NCBI RefSeq assembly: GCF_014203125.1
Contig: NZ_JACHIH010000010.1
Span: 1 to 63,601 of the forward strand
Source: Rhodopseudomonas rhenobacensis
GTDB lineage: Bacteria > Pseudomonadota > Alphaproteobacteria > Rhizobiales > Xanthobacteraceae
Direction: 5' to 3'
DNA length: 63,601 nt
This document shows positions 53,987 to 63,601 of the stretch, piece after piece. Position 1 is the stretch's first letter; every line of letters starts with the position of its first letter. The translations under genes and the position numbers were made by a program. Below the pieces are notes generated by a model. The model saw only the letters and a program-made list of their open reading frames with translations, had not been told where the DNA came from and did no database searches.

Positions 53987-56095
53987 GTGAATTCGCAACA
54001 GATCAGGCGGCTTGCAGCCGACTGCGGCATTGCCGCCGACTATGTCGATGCGCGCGGCGGCACGGTGGGTGTCGCGGACGACGTGCTGCTGAGGCTGTTG
54101 AACGCCATGGGCATGCTGGGGCCCGGCGGCGAGGTCGCCGAAGCGTTGCAGGCCGCAGCGGTCTTGCCGCCGGCGATGGTGATCCGCGCCGAGCGCGGCC
54201 GAATTGCCATCACGCTGAGCGACGCCGTTCCGCAGGGCAAGATCGCCTGGCAGGTGCGCTTCGAAAACGGCAAGCGGCGGCGCGGCGAAACCGAACCGAC
54301 CCGCGCCCGCCCCGGGTCCCCCCGCCAGTTGGTGTTATCCGACATTCCCTACGGCTATCATCAACTGACATTGGAGGCGCCGGAGGCGCACACCGTGCTG
54401 ATCGTGACGCCGGGCCGTTGCTGGCTGCCGGAGAACGTCGCGCGCGGCGGCCGCTCGTTCGGCATTTCGCTGCAGCTCTATCTGCTGCGCTCGGCGCGCA
54501 ATTGGGGGATCGGCGACTTCGGCGATCTGGCGCAGTTCGCCAAGCTCTCCGCCAGCCACGGCTGCGACGTGCTCGGCCTCAATCCGCTGCATCAGATGTT
54601 TCCGGACAACCCGGAGCATGCCAGCCCGTATTCGCCGGCGAGCCGCCGCTTTCTCAACGTTCTCTATATCGACGTGCCGGCGATCCCGGAATTCCGCCAT
54701 TCGGCACGCGCCCGCGCGCTGCTGGAGCAGCCGGCGTTCAGCGAGCGCCTGTCGTGCTGCCGCGCCGCGGCCCAGGTCGATTACCGCGCGGTCAACGCGC
54801 TGAAGCTCGAAGCCTTGCGGCTGGTCCATGCCGATTTTCACGCCCACGCCGATCAAGCGCGCGGAAGCGAATTCGACGGCTTCGTCAAAGAGGCCGGCGA
54901 AAGCCTGCACAACACCTCGCTGTTTCAGGCGCTGCGCGATCACTTCACCGCGACCGATCCGGCGCTCGGCGAGTGGCAGCGCTGGCCCGATGCCTTTCGT
55001 CGTCCGGATTCGCCCGAGCTGATGCAGTTCGCCCACGATCATCGAGACAACGTCGACTTCTACAACTGGCTGCAGTGGATCGCCGATCAGCAGCTCGCTG
55101 CGGCGAAGGACGCCGCGATGCGCGCCGGCATGCGGATCGGGCTGTATCGCGATCTCGCGGTCGGCTGCGATCGCACCGGCTCGGAGACCTGGGCGAGCCC
55201 GACGGATTTCATGGCGCAGACCCAGGTCGGCGCGCCGCCGGATATTTTCAATCCGGCCGGGCAGAACTGGGGCCTGCCGCCGTTCAATCCGATCGCCTTG
55301 ATGCGGCAGGGCTACCGGCCGTTCGTCGATCTGGTGCAGTCCAACATGCGCCACGCTGGCGGCTTGCGGATCGATCACGTGATGGGGCTGCAGCGGCTGT
55401 ATTGCATTCCCGAAGGCCTGCCGGCATCGCAGGGCGCCTATATCAGCTATCCGTTGGACGATCTGATCGGGATTCTCGCGCTGGAGAGCCACCGGCATCA
55501 GTGCCTGGTGGTCGGCGAGGATCTCGGCACGGTGCCGCCCGGCTTCCGCGAGCGCATGGCGGAGGCCAACATCCTGTCCTATCGGGTGCTGTTCTTCGAG
55601 CACGACGAGCTCGGCGAGTTCTTTCCCCCGGAGCTCTATCCGCGGCTCGCGGTGGCGGTCGCCGGCAGTCATGATCTGCCGACGCTGCGCAGTTGGCTGG
55701 CCGGCACCGATATCGATCTGAAGCATCGGCTGGGACTCTATCCGACCCCGGAGGAGACGCTCTCGCAGGGCGTGCGGCGCGACGCGCAGCGGCTGAAGGT
55801 GCTGCGGATGCTGGATTTGGAGGACGTCGAGCCGATCTCCGCCGCGGCGTTTTCCGAGGCGGTGCATCGGTTTCTCGGCCGCACCGCGTCGGTGCTGGCG
55901 GTGACGCAGCTCGACGATCTGCTCGACGAGCACGATCCCGTCAACGTCCCCGCGACCTCGCACGAGCATCCGAACTGGCGGCGGCGCTACGCCCATTCGA
56001 TCGACAGCCTCACCGAGGATCATCCGGCATGGCGGCTGCTCGAGATCGTGGCCGCCGAGCGGCGGCCGAGCGGGCACGGCAAGCGGGCGTCCTGA
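53987..56095 (+). CDS. malQ: 4-alpha-glucanotransferase (amylomaltase, GH77)
   Basis: A 702-residue GH77 enzyme that transfers maltodextrin segments between glucans in the cytoplasm. The catalytic residues are visible: nucleophile Asp in GLRIDHVMGLQRLY, acid Glu in VVGEDLGTVPPGF, third acid in GSHDLPTLRSW. SPYSPASRRFLNVLYIDV is the usual substrate-site loop. The ~140-residue N-terminal extension is common in proteobacterial MalQ. The GTG start is 53987. It stands alone and is probably not part of the catabolic cluster before it. Confidence 0.93.
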   Translation: MNSQQIRRLAADCGIAADYVDARGGTVGVADDVLLRLLNAMGMLGPGGEVAEALQAAAVLPPAMVIRAERGRIAITLSDAVPQGKIAWQVRFENGKRRRGETEPTRARPGSPRQLVLSDIPYGYHQLTLEAPEAHTVLIVTPGRCWLPENVARGGRSFGISLQLYLLRSARNWGIGDFGDLAQFAKLSASHGCDVLGLNPLHQMFPDNPEHASPYSPASRRFLNVLYIDVPAIPEFRHSARARALLEQPAFSERLSCCRAAAQVDYRAVNALKLEALRLVHADFHAHADQARGSEFDGFVKEAGESLHNTSLFQALRDHFTATDPALGEWQRWPDAFRRPDSPELMQFAHDHRDNVDFYNWLQWIADQQLAAAKDAAMRAGMRIGLYRDLAVGCDRTGSETWASPTDFMAQTQVGAPPDIFNPAGQNWGLPPFNPIALMRQGYRPFVDLVQSNMRHAGGLRIDHVMGLQRLYCIPEGLPASQGAYISYPLDDLIGILALESHRHQCLVVGEDLGTVPPGFRERMAEANILSYRVLFFEHDELGEFFPPELYPRLAVAVAGSHDLPTLRSWLAGTDIDLKHRLGLYPTPEETLSQGVRRDAQRLKVLRMLDLEDVEPISAAAFSEAVHRFLGRTASVLAVTQLDDLLDEHDPVNVPATSHEHPNWRRRYAHSIDSLTEDHPAWRLLEIVAAERRPSGHGKRAS

Positions 56096-56211
56096 GCCGA
56101 GCGGCTTGGCACACATGACCGCGATGCAGCCACGAAATGCCGCCGCCGCGGTCGACAAAGCCGCAAGATCCGGCGACGATAGGGGACACTCACGACGTTA
56201 AAGGCGATCGC

Positions 56212-57468
56212 ATGACGATTCATCAGCGCGGCATCTCGAGCCCGATCGATCCGGTGAAGCTGGACCGCTTGGCAGAACTCGCCATCAAGGTCGGGCTGCG
56301 GCTCGAGGCCGGGCAGGACCTGCTGGTCACCGCGCCGACCGCGGCGCTGCCGCTGGTCCGGCTGGTCGCCGAGCACGCCTATCGAGCCGGCGCCGGGCTG
56401 GTGATCCCGATGCTGTCGGACGACGCGATCACGCTGGCGCGCTATCGCTTCGCGCAAGACGAAAGCTTCGATCGCGCCGCCGGCTGGCTTTATGAGGGGA
56501 TGGCGAAGGCGTTCGGCGCAAACACCGCGCGGCTCGCCATCGTCGGCGACGATCCGATGCTGCTGTCGGGGCAAGATCCGGCGCGGGTGTCGCGGGCCAG
56601 CAAAGCCAATTCGATCGCCTACAAGCCGGCGCTGGAAAAGATCGTCGGATTCGACGTCAACTGGAATATCCTGGCCTATCCGAGCGCGTCCTGGGCCAAG
56701 CTGGTGTTTCCCGACGACGCCGAGGAGGTGGCCGTCGGCAAACTCGCCGAGGCGATCTTCGCGGCGTCGCGCGTCGACAATGACGATCCGGTCGCGGCCT
56801 GGACCGCTCACAATGCCGAGCTGCGGGCGCGCACCGCCTGGCTCAATGGCCAGCGCTTTGCGGCCTTGCACTATTCCGGGCCGGGCACTGATCTGACGAT
56901 TGGTCTCGCCGATGGCCATGAATGGCAGGGCGGCGAGTCCACCGCCAAGAACGGCATCACCTGCAACGCCAATATCCCGACCGAAGAGGTGTTCACCACG
57001 CCACATGCCCGCCGCGTCGAGGGGCGGGTGGTCTCCTCCAAGCCGCTGTCCTATCAGGGCTCGCTGATCGACGACATCGCCGTGGAATTCAAGGATGGCT
57101 GCATCGTCGCCGCCAAGGCGAGCCGCGGCGAACAGGTGCTCAACAAGGTGCTCGACACCGACGAGGGCGCGCGCCGGCTTGGCGAGGTCGCGCTGGTGCC
57201 GCATTCGTCGCCGATCTCGCACAGCGGCCTGTTGTTCTTCAACACGCTGTTCGACGAGAATGCCGCCAGCCACATCGCGCTCGGCCAATGCTACTCGAAA
57301 TGCTTCCTCGGCGGCGACCGTCTGACGCCTGAGCAGATCGCCGATCAGGGCGGCAACAAGAGCCTGATCCATATCGACTGGATGATCGGCTCGGCCGAGA
57401 CCGACGTCGACGGCATCGCGGCCGACGGCCGCCGCGTGCCGGTGTTCCGCAAGGGAGAATGGGCCTAA
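56212..57468 (+). CDS. Aminopeptidase, M29 family
   Basis: A 418-residue metallo-aminopeptidase of the M29 (AmpS/aminopeptidase T) family. Metal ligands are seen in NIPTEEVFTTP, RRLGEVALVP, ASHIALG and IHIDWMIGS. The enzyme releases N-terminal residues from peptides, probably in the cytoplasm, with two Co/Zn/Mn ions. The ATG at 56212 follows AAGGCGATCGC; the longer frame from 56137 is not protein-like. No functional link with its neighbours is evident. Confidence 0.92.
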   Translation: MTIHQRGISSPIDPVKLDRLAELAIKVGLRLEAGQDLLVTAPTAALPLVRLVAEHAYRAGAGLVIPMLSDDAITLARYRFAQDESFDRAAGWLYEGMAKAFGANTARLAIVGDDPMLLSGQDPARVSRASKANSIAYKPALEKIVGFDVNWNILAYPSASWAKLVFPDDAEEVAVGKLAEAIFAASRVDNDDPVAAWTAHNAELRARTAWLNGQRFAALHYSGPGTDLTIGLADGHEWQGGESTAKNGITCNANIPTEEVFTTPHARRVEGRVVSSKPLSYQGSLIDDIAVEFKDGCIVAAKASRGEQVLNKVLDTDEGARRLGEVALVPHSSPISHSGLLFFNTLFDENAASHIALGQCYSKCFLGGDRLTPEQIADQGGNKSLIHIDWMIGSAETDVDGIAADGRRVPVFRKGEWA

Positions 57469-57601
57469 GGAACAAACCTCGCGGAGCCGGCGTCGCCGAT
57501 TTCCCCCGTGGCGCGGTCGCAAAAAATCGGCGACAAATGGGCCAGGGACGGCGGCAGGCCTTGCCGCCAAGATCCGGCACAGTGACCGGCCAGGGAGCGC
57601 G

Positions 57602-58603
57602 ATGGGACCGATCAACCTGTTATGGCTGCAGGCCGCGGGCTGCGGCGGCTGCACCATGGCGATTCTCGAGCAGGGCCGCGCCGGCTGGTTCGCCGAGCTG
57701 GCATCGTTCGGCATCAACCTGTTGTGGCACCCCTCGGTCAGCGAGGCCACCGCCGACGAAGTGACCGACCTCCTCGCCGACGTCGCGGCCGAGCGCACGG
57801 CGTTGTCAATACTTGTGGTCGAGGGCGCGGTGCTGCGCGGGCCGAACGGCAGCGGCCGGTTCAACATGCTGGGCGGCACCGGGCGCTCGATGGCGTCCTG
57901 GATCGGCGAACTGGCGCCGCGCGCCGACTATGTGGTCGCGGTCGGCAGTTGCTCGGCCTATGGCGGCGTGCCGGCGGCCGGGCACAATCCGACCGATGCC
58001 TCCGGCTTGCAGTTTCTCGGCACCGAGCCGGGCGGCGTGCTCGGCGCGGCGTTTCGCTCCAAGGCCGGCCTGCCGGTGATCAATATCGCCGGCTGCGCGC
58101 CGCATCCCGGCTGGATCGCCGAGACGCTGGCCGCGCTGGCGCTCGGCGATTTTTCCGATAGCGCGCTCGACAGTTTCGCGCGGCCGAAGTTTTTCGCCGA
58201 GCATCTGGCGCATCACGGCTGCGCCCGCAACGAGTTCTACGAATTCAAGGCCAGCGCCGAGGCGATGTCGCAGCGCGGCTGCCTGATGGAGCATCTCGGC
58301 TGCAAGGCGACGCAGGCGGTCGGCGATTGCAATCAGCGCGCCTGGAACGGCGGCGGCTCCTGCACCCAGGGCGGCTATCCCTGCATCGCCTGTACCTCGC
58401 CGGGCTTCGAAGCCGCCAGCAACTACATGACCACCGCGAAAGTCGCCGGCATTCCGGTCGGCTTGCCGCTCGACATGCCGAAAGCCTGGTTCGTGGCGCT
58501 GGCGGCGCTGTCGAAATCGGCAACGCCGAAGCGGGTGCGCGCCAACGCCAATGCCGATCACGTGGTGGTGCCGCCGACGCCGTCCGGGCAGCGGCGCAAG
58601 TGA
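57602..58603 (+). CDS. hupU: Regulatory (H2-sensing) hydrogenase small subunit HupU
   Basis: A 333-residue small subunit of a regulatory [NiFe]-hydrogenase. Its Fe-S ligands include the proximal cluster motif LQAAGCGGCTMAILE, VAVGSCSAYGG, NIAGCAPHPGW and CNQRAWNGGGSCTQGGYPCIACTSP. It has no Tat signal peptide, as expected for a cytoplasmic sensor and in contrast to hupS downstream. With HupV it detects H2 and controls the kinase HupT, which is not in this window. The stop overlaps the hupV start (TGATG). Confidence 0.94.
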   Translation: MGPINLLWLQAAGCGGCTMAILEQGRAGWFAELASFGINLLWHPSVSEATADEVTDLLADVAAERTALSILVVEGAVLRGPNGSGRFNMLGGTGRSMASWIGELAPRADYVVAVGSCSAYGGVPAAGHNPTDASGLQFLGTEPGGVLGAAFRSKAGLPVINIAGCAPHPGWIAETLAALALGDFSDSALDSFARPKFFAEHLAHHGCARNEFYEFKASAEAMSQRGCLMEHLGCKATQAVGDCNQRAWNGGGSCTQGGYPCIACTSPGFEAASNYMTTAKVAGIPVGLPLDMPKAWFVALAALSKSATPKRVRANANADHVVVPPTPSGQRRK

Positions 58604-60045
58604 TGCGGCGGATCACGGTCGGCCCGTTCAACCGCGTCGAGGGCGATCTCGAAGTCCGGCTCGACATCGACGACGGCGTGGTGGTGTCAGCCGAAGTCAC
58701 CGCGCCGTTGTATCGCGGCTTCGAGCAGATTCTCGAAGGCCGGCCCTCGCTCGATGCGTTGACGCTGGCGCCGCGGATCTGCGGCATCTGCTCGGTGTCG
58801 CAGTCGATGGCCGCGGTGGCGGCGCTGCGCGCAGTGGACGGCTTGCACCCGGCGCCGAACGGCCTACACGCCGCCAACATCGCCCACGCCGCGGAAAACG
58901 CCGCCGATCACCTGACGCATTTCTACGTGTTCTTCATGCCGGACTTCGCCCGCGCCAGCTACGCAGGCCGGCCCTGGCACGCCGCGGTGGCCGAGCGTTT
59001 CGCCGCCACGCGCGGCACCGCCGCGCGAGAAGTGCTGCCGGCGCGGGCGCGGCTGCTGGAGATCATGGGCCTCGTCGCCGGCAAATGGCCGCACAGTCTG
59101 GCGTTTCAGCCGGGCGGCACGACCCGGGCGATCGGGCTCGGCGAGCGGGTGCGGCTGTTGTCGATCATCGCCAACTTCCGCAGTTTTTTGGAAACGACCG
59201 TGTTCTACGACGATCTCGAGGCGGTGCTGGCGCTGGATAGCGGCGCGGCGTTGGAGAGTTGGCGCGATGGCCGGGGCGGCGATTTCGCAAGATTTCTCGC
59301 GATCGCCGACGATCTTGCGCTCGACAAGCTCGGCCGCGGCGCGGCGCCGCTGATGAGCTTCGGCGCCTATCAAGGTGTTGATGCGCCGCTGTTCGCCGCC
59401 GGGCTGTATGATCCCGCCACATCGCGGTGGCGCGCGCTGGACATCGACGCCATCACCGAGGACGTCTCGCACGCCTGGATGCGCGACACCGCGGCTGAGC
59501 CGGCTTTGGCGCAGACGCTGCCCGACGCCGATCGGCCGGGCGGCTATAGTTGGTGCAAGGCGCCGCGGCTCGACGGCCGGCCGATCGAGGTCGGCGCATT
59601 GGCGCGTCAGGCGGTCGACGGCGATGCGCTGATCCGCGATCTGTTGCGGCGCCATGGCCCCAACGTCAGAACCCGGGTGATCGCGCGGCTAATGGAAACG
59701 GCGGGGTTGGCTTTGGCGATGCAGCGCTGGGCGCGGCAGATCGCACTCGACGCGCCGTTTCTCGATCCCGCCGCGCGGGTGGGCGAGGGCGCCGGCATTG
59801 GTCTTGTGGAGGCCGCACGCGGCAGCCTCGGCCACTGGATCGAACTCTCGGGCGACCGCATCCGCCGCTATCAGATCATCGCGCCGACCACCTGGAATTT
59901 CTCGCCGCGCGATGCCAACGGCATTGCTGGTCCCTTAGAGCAGGCGCTGGTCGGCACCCCGGTCGGCGAAGAGGGTGCAGCGTCGGTCGCCGTGCAGCAC
60001 GTGGTGCGCTCGTTCGATCCCTGCATGGTGTGCACCGCACACTAA
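58603..60045 (+). CDS. hupV: Regulatory (H2-sensing) hydrogenase large subunit HupV
   Basis: A 480-residue [NiFe] large subunit. The N-terminal nickel motif is RICGICSVSQS and the C-terminal motif is DPCMVCTAH. The protein ends exactly at that His, with no C-terminal extension, so it needs no maturation protease. This is the known mark of regulatory hydrogenases (HupV/HoxC). The start is coupled to hupU by TGATG. The reading frame is intact throughout. Confidence 0.95.
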   Translation: MRRITVGPFNRVEGDLEVRLDIDDGVVVSAEVTAPLYRGFEQILEGRPSLDALTLAPRICGICSVSQSMAAVAALRAVDGLHPAPNGLHAANIAHAAENAADHLTHFYVFFMPDFARASYAGRPWHAAVAERFAATRGTAAREVLPARARLLEIMGLVAGKWPHSLAFQPGGTTRAIGLGERVRLLSIIANFRSFLETTVFYDDLEAVLALDSGAALESWRDGRGGDFARFLAIADDLALDKLGRGAAPLMSFGAYQGVDAPLFAAGLYDPATSRWRALDIDAITEDVSHAWMRDTAAEPALAQTLPDADRPGGYSWCKAPRLDGRPIEVGALARQAVDGDALIRDLLRRHGPNVRTRVIARLMETAGLALAMQRWARQIALDAPFLDPAARVGEGAGIGLVEAARGSLGHWIELSGDRIRRYQIIAPTTWNFSPRDANGIAGPLEQALVGTPVGEEGAASVAVQHVVRSFDPCMVCTAH

Positions 60046-60087
60046 AAGCACATCGCAAATGCCTTGATGCGCTCGACCTTCGAAGCC

Positions 60088-60205
60088 GTCATTCCGGGGC
60101 GCGCGCAGCGTTAGCTGCACGCGAACCCGGAATCTCGCTCCGCGTTCCGCCTTGCCGCAAGATTCCGGGTTCGCTCGGCCTTGCGGCCTCGCGCCCCGGA
60201 ATGAC
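60088..60205. repeat. Palindromic intergenic repeat, copy B
   Basis: GTCATTCCGGGGCGCGCGC at one end and GCGCCCCGGAATGAC at the other, inner arms GCGAACCCGGAATC and GATTCCGGGTTCGC. Same family as 9495-9609. It separates hupUV from hupSL and could act as a strong hairpin ending hupUV transcription. The rest of 60046-60454 is the hupSL promoter region. Confidence 0.9.
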
Positions 60206-60375
60206 TGGGTGTTGAATTGAACGGCCGCTGCCCGCGCTCCGGTCACTCGGTTACCAGCCGCGCAACACACTTGTCACCATTGCGACATCGCGCTGTCGTC
60301 TGCCCGGTTCGAACGATTCTAAACATCGGCTTGTTTTCAAGCACTTGCGGCTGCGTGCGACGCTGCTCCGCAGTT

Positions 60376-60389
60376 GGCCTGGTTCTTGC
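60376..60389 (+). promoter_or_regulatory. Sigma-54-type promoter of hupSL
   Basis: TTGGCCTGGTTCTTGCG has GG at 60376-60377 and GC at 60388-60389, exactly ten bases apart (-24/-12 consensus TGGC-N-TTGC). The expected start of transcription is near 60401, about 54 bp before hupS. hupSL promoters in this bacterial group are known to be sigma-54 dependent and activated by HoxA/HupR. Confidence 0.7.
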
Positions 60390-60454
60390 GATCCTTCTCC
60401 TCAATCGCGGCGCGCACGGACGCATCGCGGATCAAGGAACGCCGAGGAGCCGCC

Positions 60455-61579
60455 ATGGGCGCAGGGACAGAAACATTCTATGAGGTGATCCGCCGCCAGG
60501 GCATCACCCGGCGCAGCTTCGTCAAATTCTGCAGCCTGACCGCGACCAGCCTCGGGCTTGGACCGATCGGCGCCACCGAGATCGCGCAGGCGCTGGAGAC
60601 CAAGCCGCGGGTGCCGGTGATCTGGATGCACGGGCTGGAATGCACCTGCTGCTCCGAGAGCTTCATCCGCTCGGCGCATCCCTTGGTCAAAGACGCCGTG
60701 CTGTCGATGATCTCGCTGGATTACGACGACACCATCATGGCGGCGGCCGGCCATCAGGCCGAGGCGATCCTGCAGGAGACCCGCGAGAAATACAAAGGCC
60801 AGTACATCCTCGCGGTGGAAGGCAACCCGCCGCTCAACGAAGACGGCATGTTCTGCATCGACGGCGGCCGGCCGTTCGTCGAGAAGCTGAAGGAGATGGC
60901 CGAGGACTCCATGGCGGTGATCGCCTGGGGCGCCTGCGCCTCCTGGGGCTGCGTGCAGGCCGCCAAGCCCAACCCGACCCAGGCCACCCCGATCGACAAG
61001 GTGATCCGCAACAAGCCGATCATCAAGGTGCCGGGCTGTCCGCCGATCGCCGAAGTGATGACCGGCGTCGTCACCTACATCACCACCTTCGGCCGCTTGC
61101 CCGAGCTCGACCGCCAGGGCCGGCCGAAGATGTTCTACTCGCAGCGCATCCACGACAAATGCTACCGCCGGCCGCATTTCGACGCCGGCCAATTCGTTGA
61201 GGAATGGGACGACGACGCCGCGCGAAAAGGCTACTGCCTGTACAAGATGGGCTGCAAGGGCCCGACCACCTACAGCGCCTGTTCGACGGTGCGCTGGAAC
61301 GGCGGCGTCTCGTTCCCGATCCAATCCGGCCACGGCTGCATCGGCTGCACCGAGGACGGCTTCTGGGACAACGGTTCGTTCTACGACCGGCTGACCACCA
61401 TCAAGCAGTTCGGCGTCGAGGCCAATGCCGACAAGATCGGCGCCACGGTGGCCGGCGTGGTCGGCGCCGCGATCGCCGCGCACGCCGCGGTGACGACGGT
61501 GCGCAGCATGGCCAAGCGTCGCAACGACAACGGCGGCAACGGCAACGGCAACAAACCCAACGATAAATCGGCCGGCTGA
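60455..61579 (+). CDS. hupS: Uptake [NiFe]-hydrogenase small subunit HupS
   Basis: A 374-residue small subunit of the membrane-bound H2-uptake hydrogenase. It has a Tat signal (RRSFVKF at residues 19-25) that exports the folded dimer with HupL. Fe-S ligands are in [44 protein letters not shown] and [12 protein letters not shown] hydrophobic C-terminal helix ([18 protein letters not shown]) anchors it to the membrane. The ATG at 60455 follows GAGGAG; the longer frame from 60374 starts within the promoter. Confidence 0.96.
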   Translation: MGAGTETFYEVIRRQGITRRSFVKFCSLTATSLGLGPIGATEIAQALETKPRVPVIWMHGLECTCCSESFIRSAHPLVKDAVLSMISLDYDDTIMAAAGHQAEAILQETREKYKGQYILAVEGNPPLNEDGMFCIDGGRPFVEKLKEMAEDSMAVIAWGACASWGCVQAAKPNPTQATPIDKVIRNKPIIKVPGCPPIAEVMTGVVTYITTFGRLPELDRQGRPKMFYSQRIHDKCYRRPHFDAGQFVEEWDDDAARKGYCLYKMGCKGPTTYSACSTVRWNGGVSFPIQSGHGCIGCTEDGFWDNGSFYDRLTTIKQFGVEANADKIGATVAGVVGAAIAAHAAVTTVRSMAKRRNDNGGNGNGNKPNDKSAG

Positions 61580-61596
61580 GCGGGGAAGCGCAGATC

Positions 61597-63390
<1,794 letters not shown>

Positions 63391-63450
63391 TCGCGCATGG
63401 GAGGAAACCGATGCGGCTAGTTGCGCCTGGGTGCTCATTGCGAGCACGGC

Positions 63451-63527
63451 CTTCACCTCTCCCCGCTTGCGGGGAGAGGTCGACCCGGCGGAGCGCCAGC
63501 GAAGCCGGGTCGGGTGAGGGGGCGCTT
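63451..63527. repeat. Palindromic repeat after hupL
   Basis: ACCTCTCCCCGC / GCGGGGAGAGGT is a strong hairpin (63455-63480), followed by GACCCGGC ... GCCGGGTC and GTGAGGGGGCGC. This is a common intergenic repeat of the Bradyrhizobium-Rhodopseudomonas group. It may act as a terminator-like hairpin after hupL. Confidence 0.7.
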
Positions 63528-63540
63528 CATCGAAACGCGG

Positions 63541-63601
63541 CGGGGGGGGGCCCCCCCGGCCCCCCCCCCCCGTGTTGGCGCGCCACCCCCCCCCACCCCC
63601 C
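63541..63601. other. G/C homopolymer run at the window end, probably an artefact
   Basis: The last ~60 bases are runs of G then C with almost no other base, unlike anything else here. It looks like low-quality sequence at a contig edge. Confidence 0.75.

Overview
The window is high-GC alphaproteobacterial DNA. It most resembles the Rhodopseudomonas/Bradyrhizobium group: hupUV next to hupSL, a coniferyl-aldehyde dehydrogenase, FixJ-like regulators, and the palindromic intergenic repeats usual in that group. The species is an inference. The last ~60 bases are G/C homopolymer, so the window probably ends at a contig edge.

Layout. (1) 1-7 kb: chemotaxis and signalling genes (cheW, cheR, a PilZ-like protein, a REC-EAL phosphodiesterase, a hybrid histidine kinase, a FixJ/NarL-type regulator). 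(2) 7-12.8 kb: two SDR oxidoreductases, a CvpA-like protein, a GMC oxidoreductase and an aldehyde dehydrogenase. (3) 13.1-30.3 kb: a putative defence island. It starts at an initiator tRNA-Met gene and ends where the tRNA 3' end plus its terminator is repeated (13163-13235 versus 30198-30271). It holds a type II-C CRISPR-Cas system (predicted tracrRNA, cas9, cas1, cas2, two arrays) and a complete type II Wadjet operon (jetABCD). No integrase is visible. (4) 30.3-32.6 kb: a Fic protein, a frameshifted second copy of the jetD 3' end, and a small unknown gene. (5) 32.6-40.7 kb: an arsenic locus (arsR, two unrelated arsenate reductases, acr3, arsD, arsA) running into a phosphonate-type ABC transporter (phnD-C-E-E-like). 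(6) 41.2-53.7 kb: a one-directional catabolic cluster of unknown substrate (IclR regulator, Zn-dehydrogenase, molybdenum hydroxylase with a split large subunit, DctA-type carrier, IolD-like ThDP enzyme, aldehyde dehydrogenase, IlvD/Edd dehydratase). (7) 54-57.5 kb: malQ and an M29 aminopeptidase. (8) 57.6-63.4 kb: the H2-sensing hydrogenase hupUV, then the uptake hydrogenase hupSL behind a sigma-54-type promoter.

The most interesting part is the island. The CRISPR locus is split into two arrays of opposite orientation, 21 and 12 repeats, around a transposase remnant. The array orientation fits a tracrRNA on the minus strand upstream of cas9, and each repeat carries a sigma70-like -35/-10 pair with 17-bp spacing, so each crRNA could have its own promoter. 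Cas9 (invading DNA) and Wadjet (plasmids) sit back to back. A second, decayed jetD end outside the tRNA repeat suggests that related islands have been stacked or recombined here.

Two other places may hold undescribed biology: the 41-54 kb cluster, whose enzymes would fit oxidation and C-C cleavage of a cyclic or polyhydroxy substrate, and the physical link of the ars operon to a phn-type importer.
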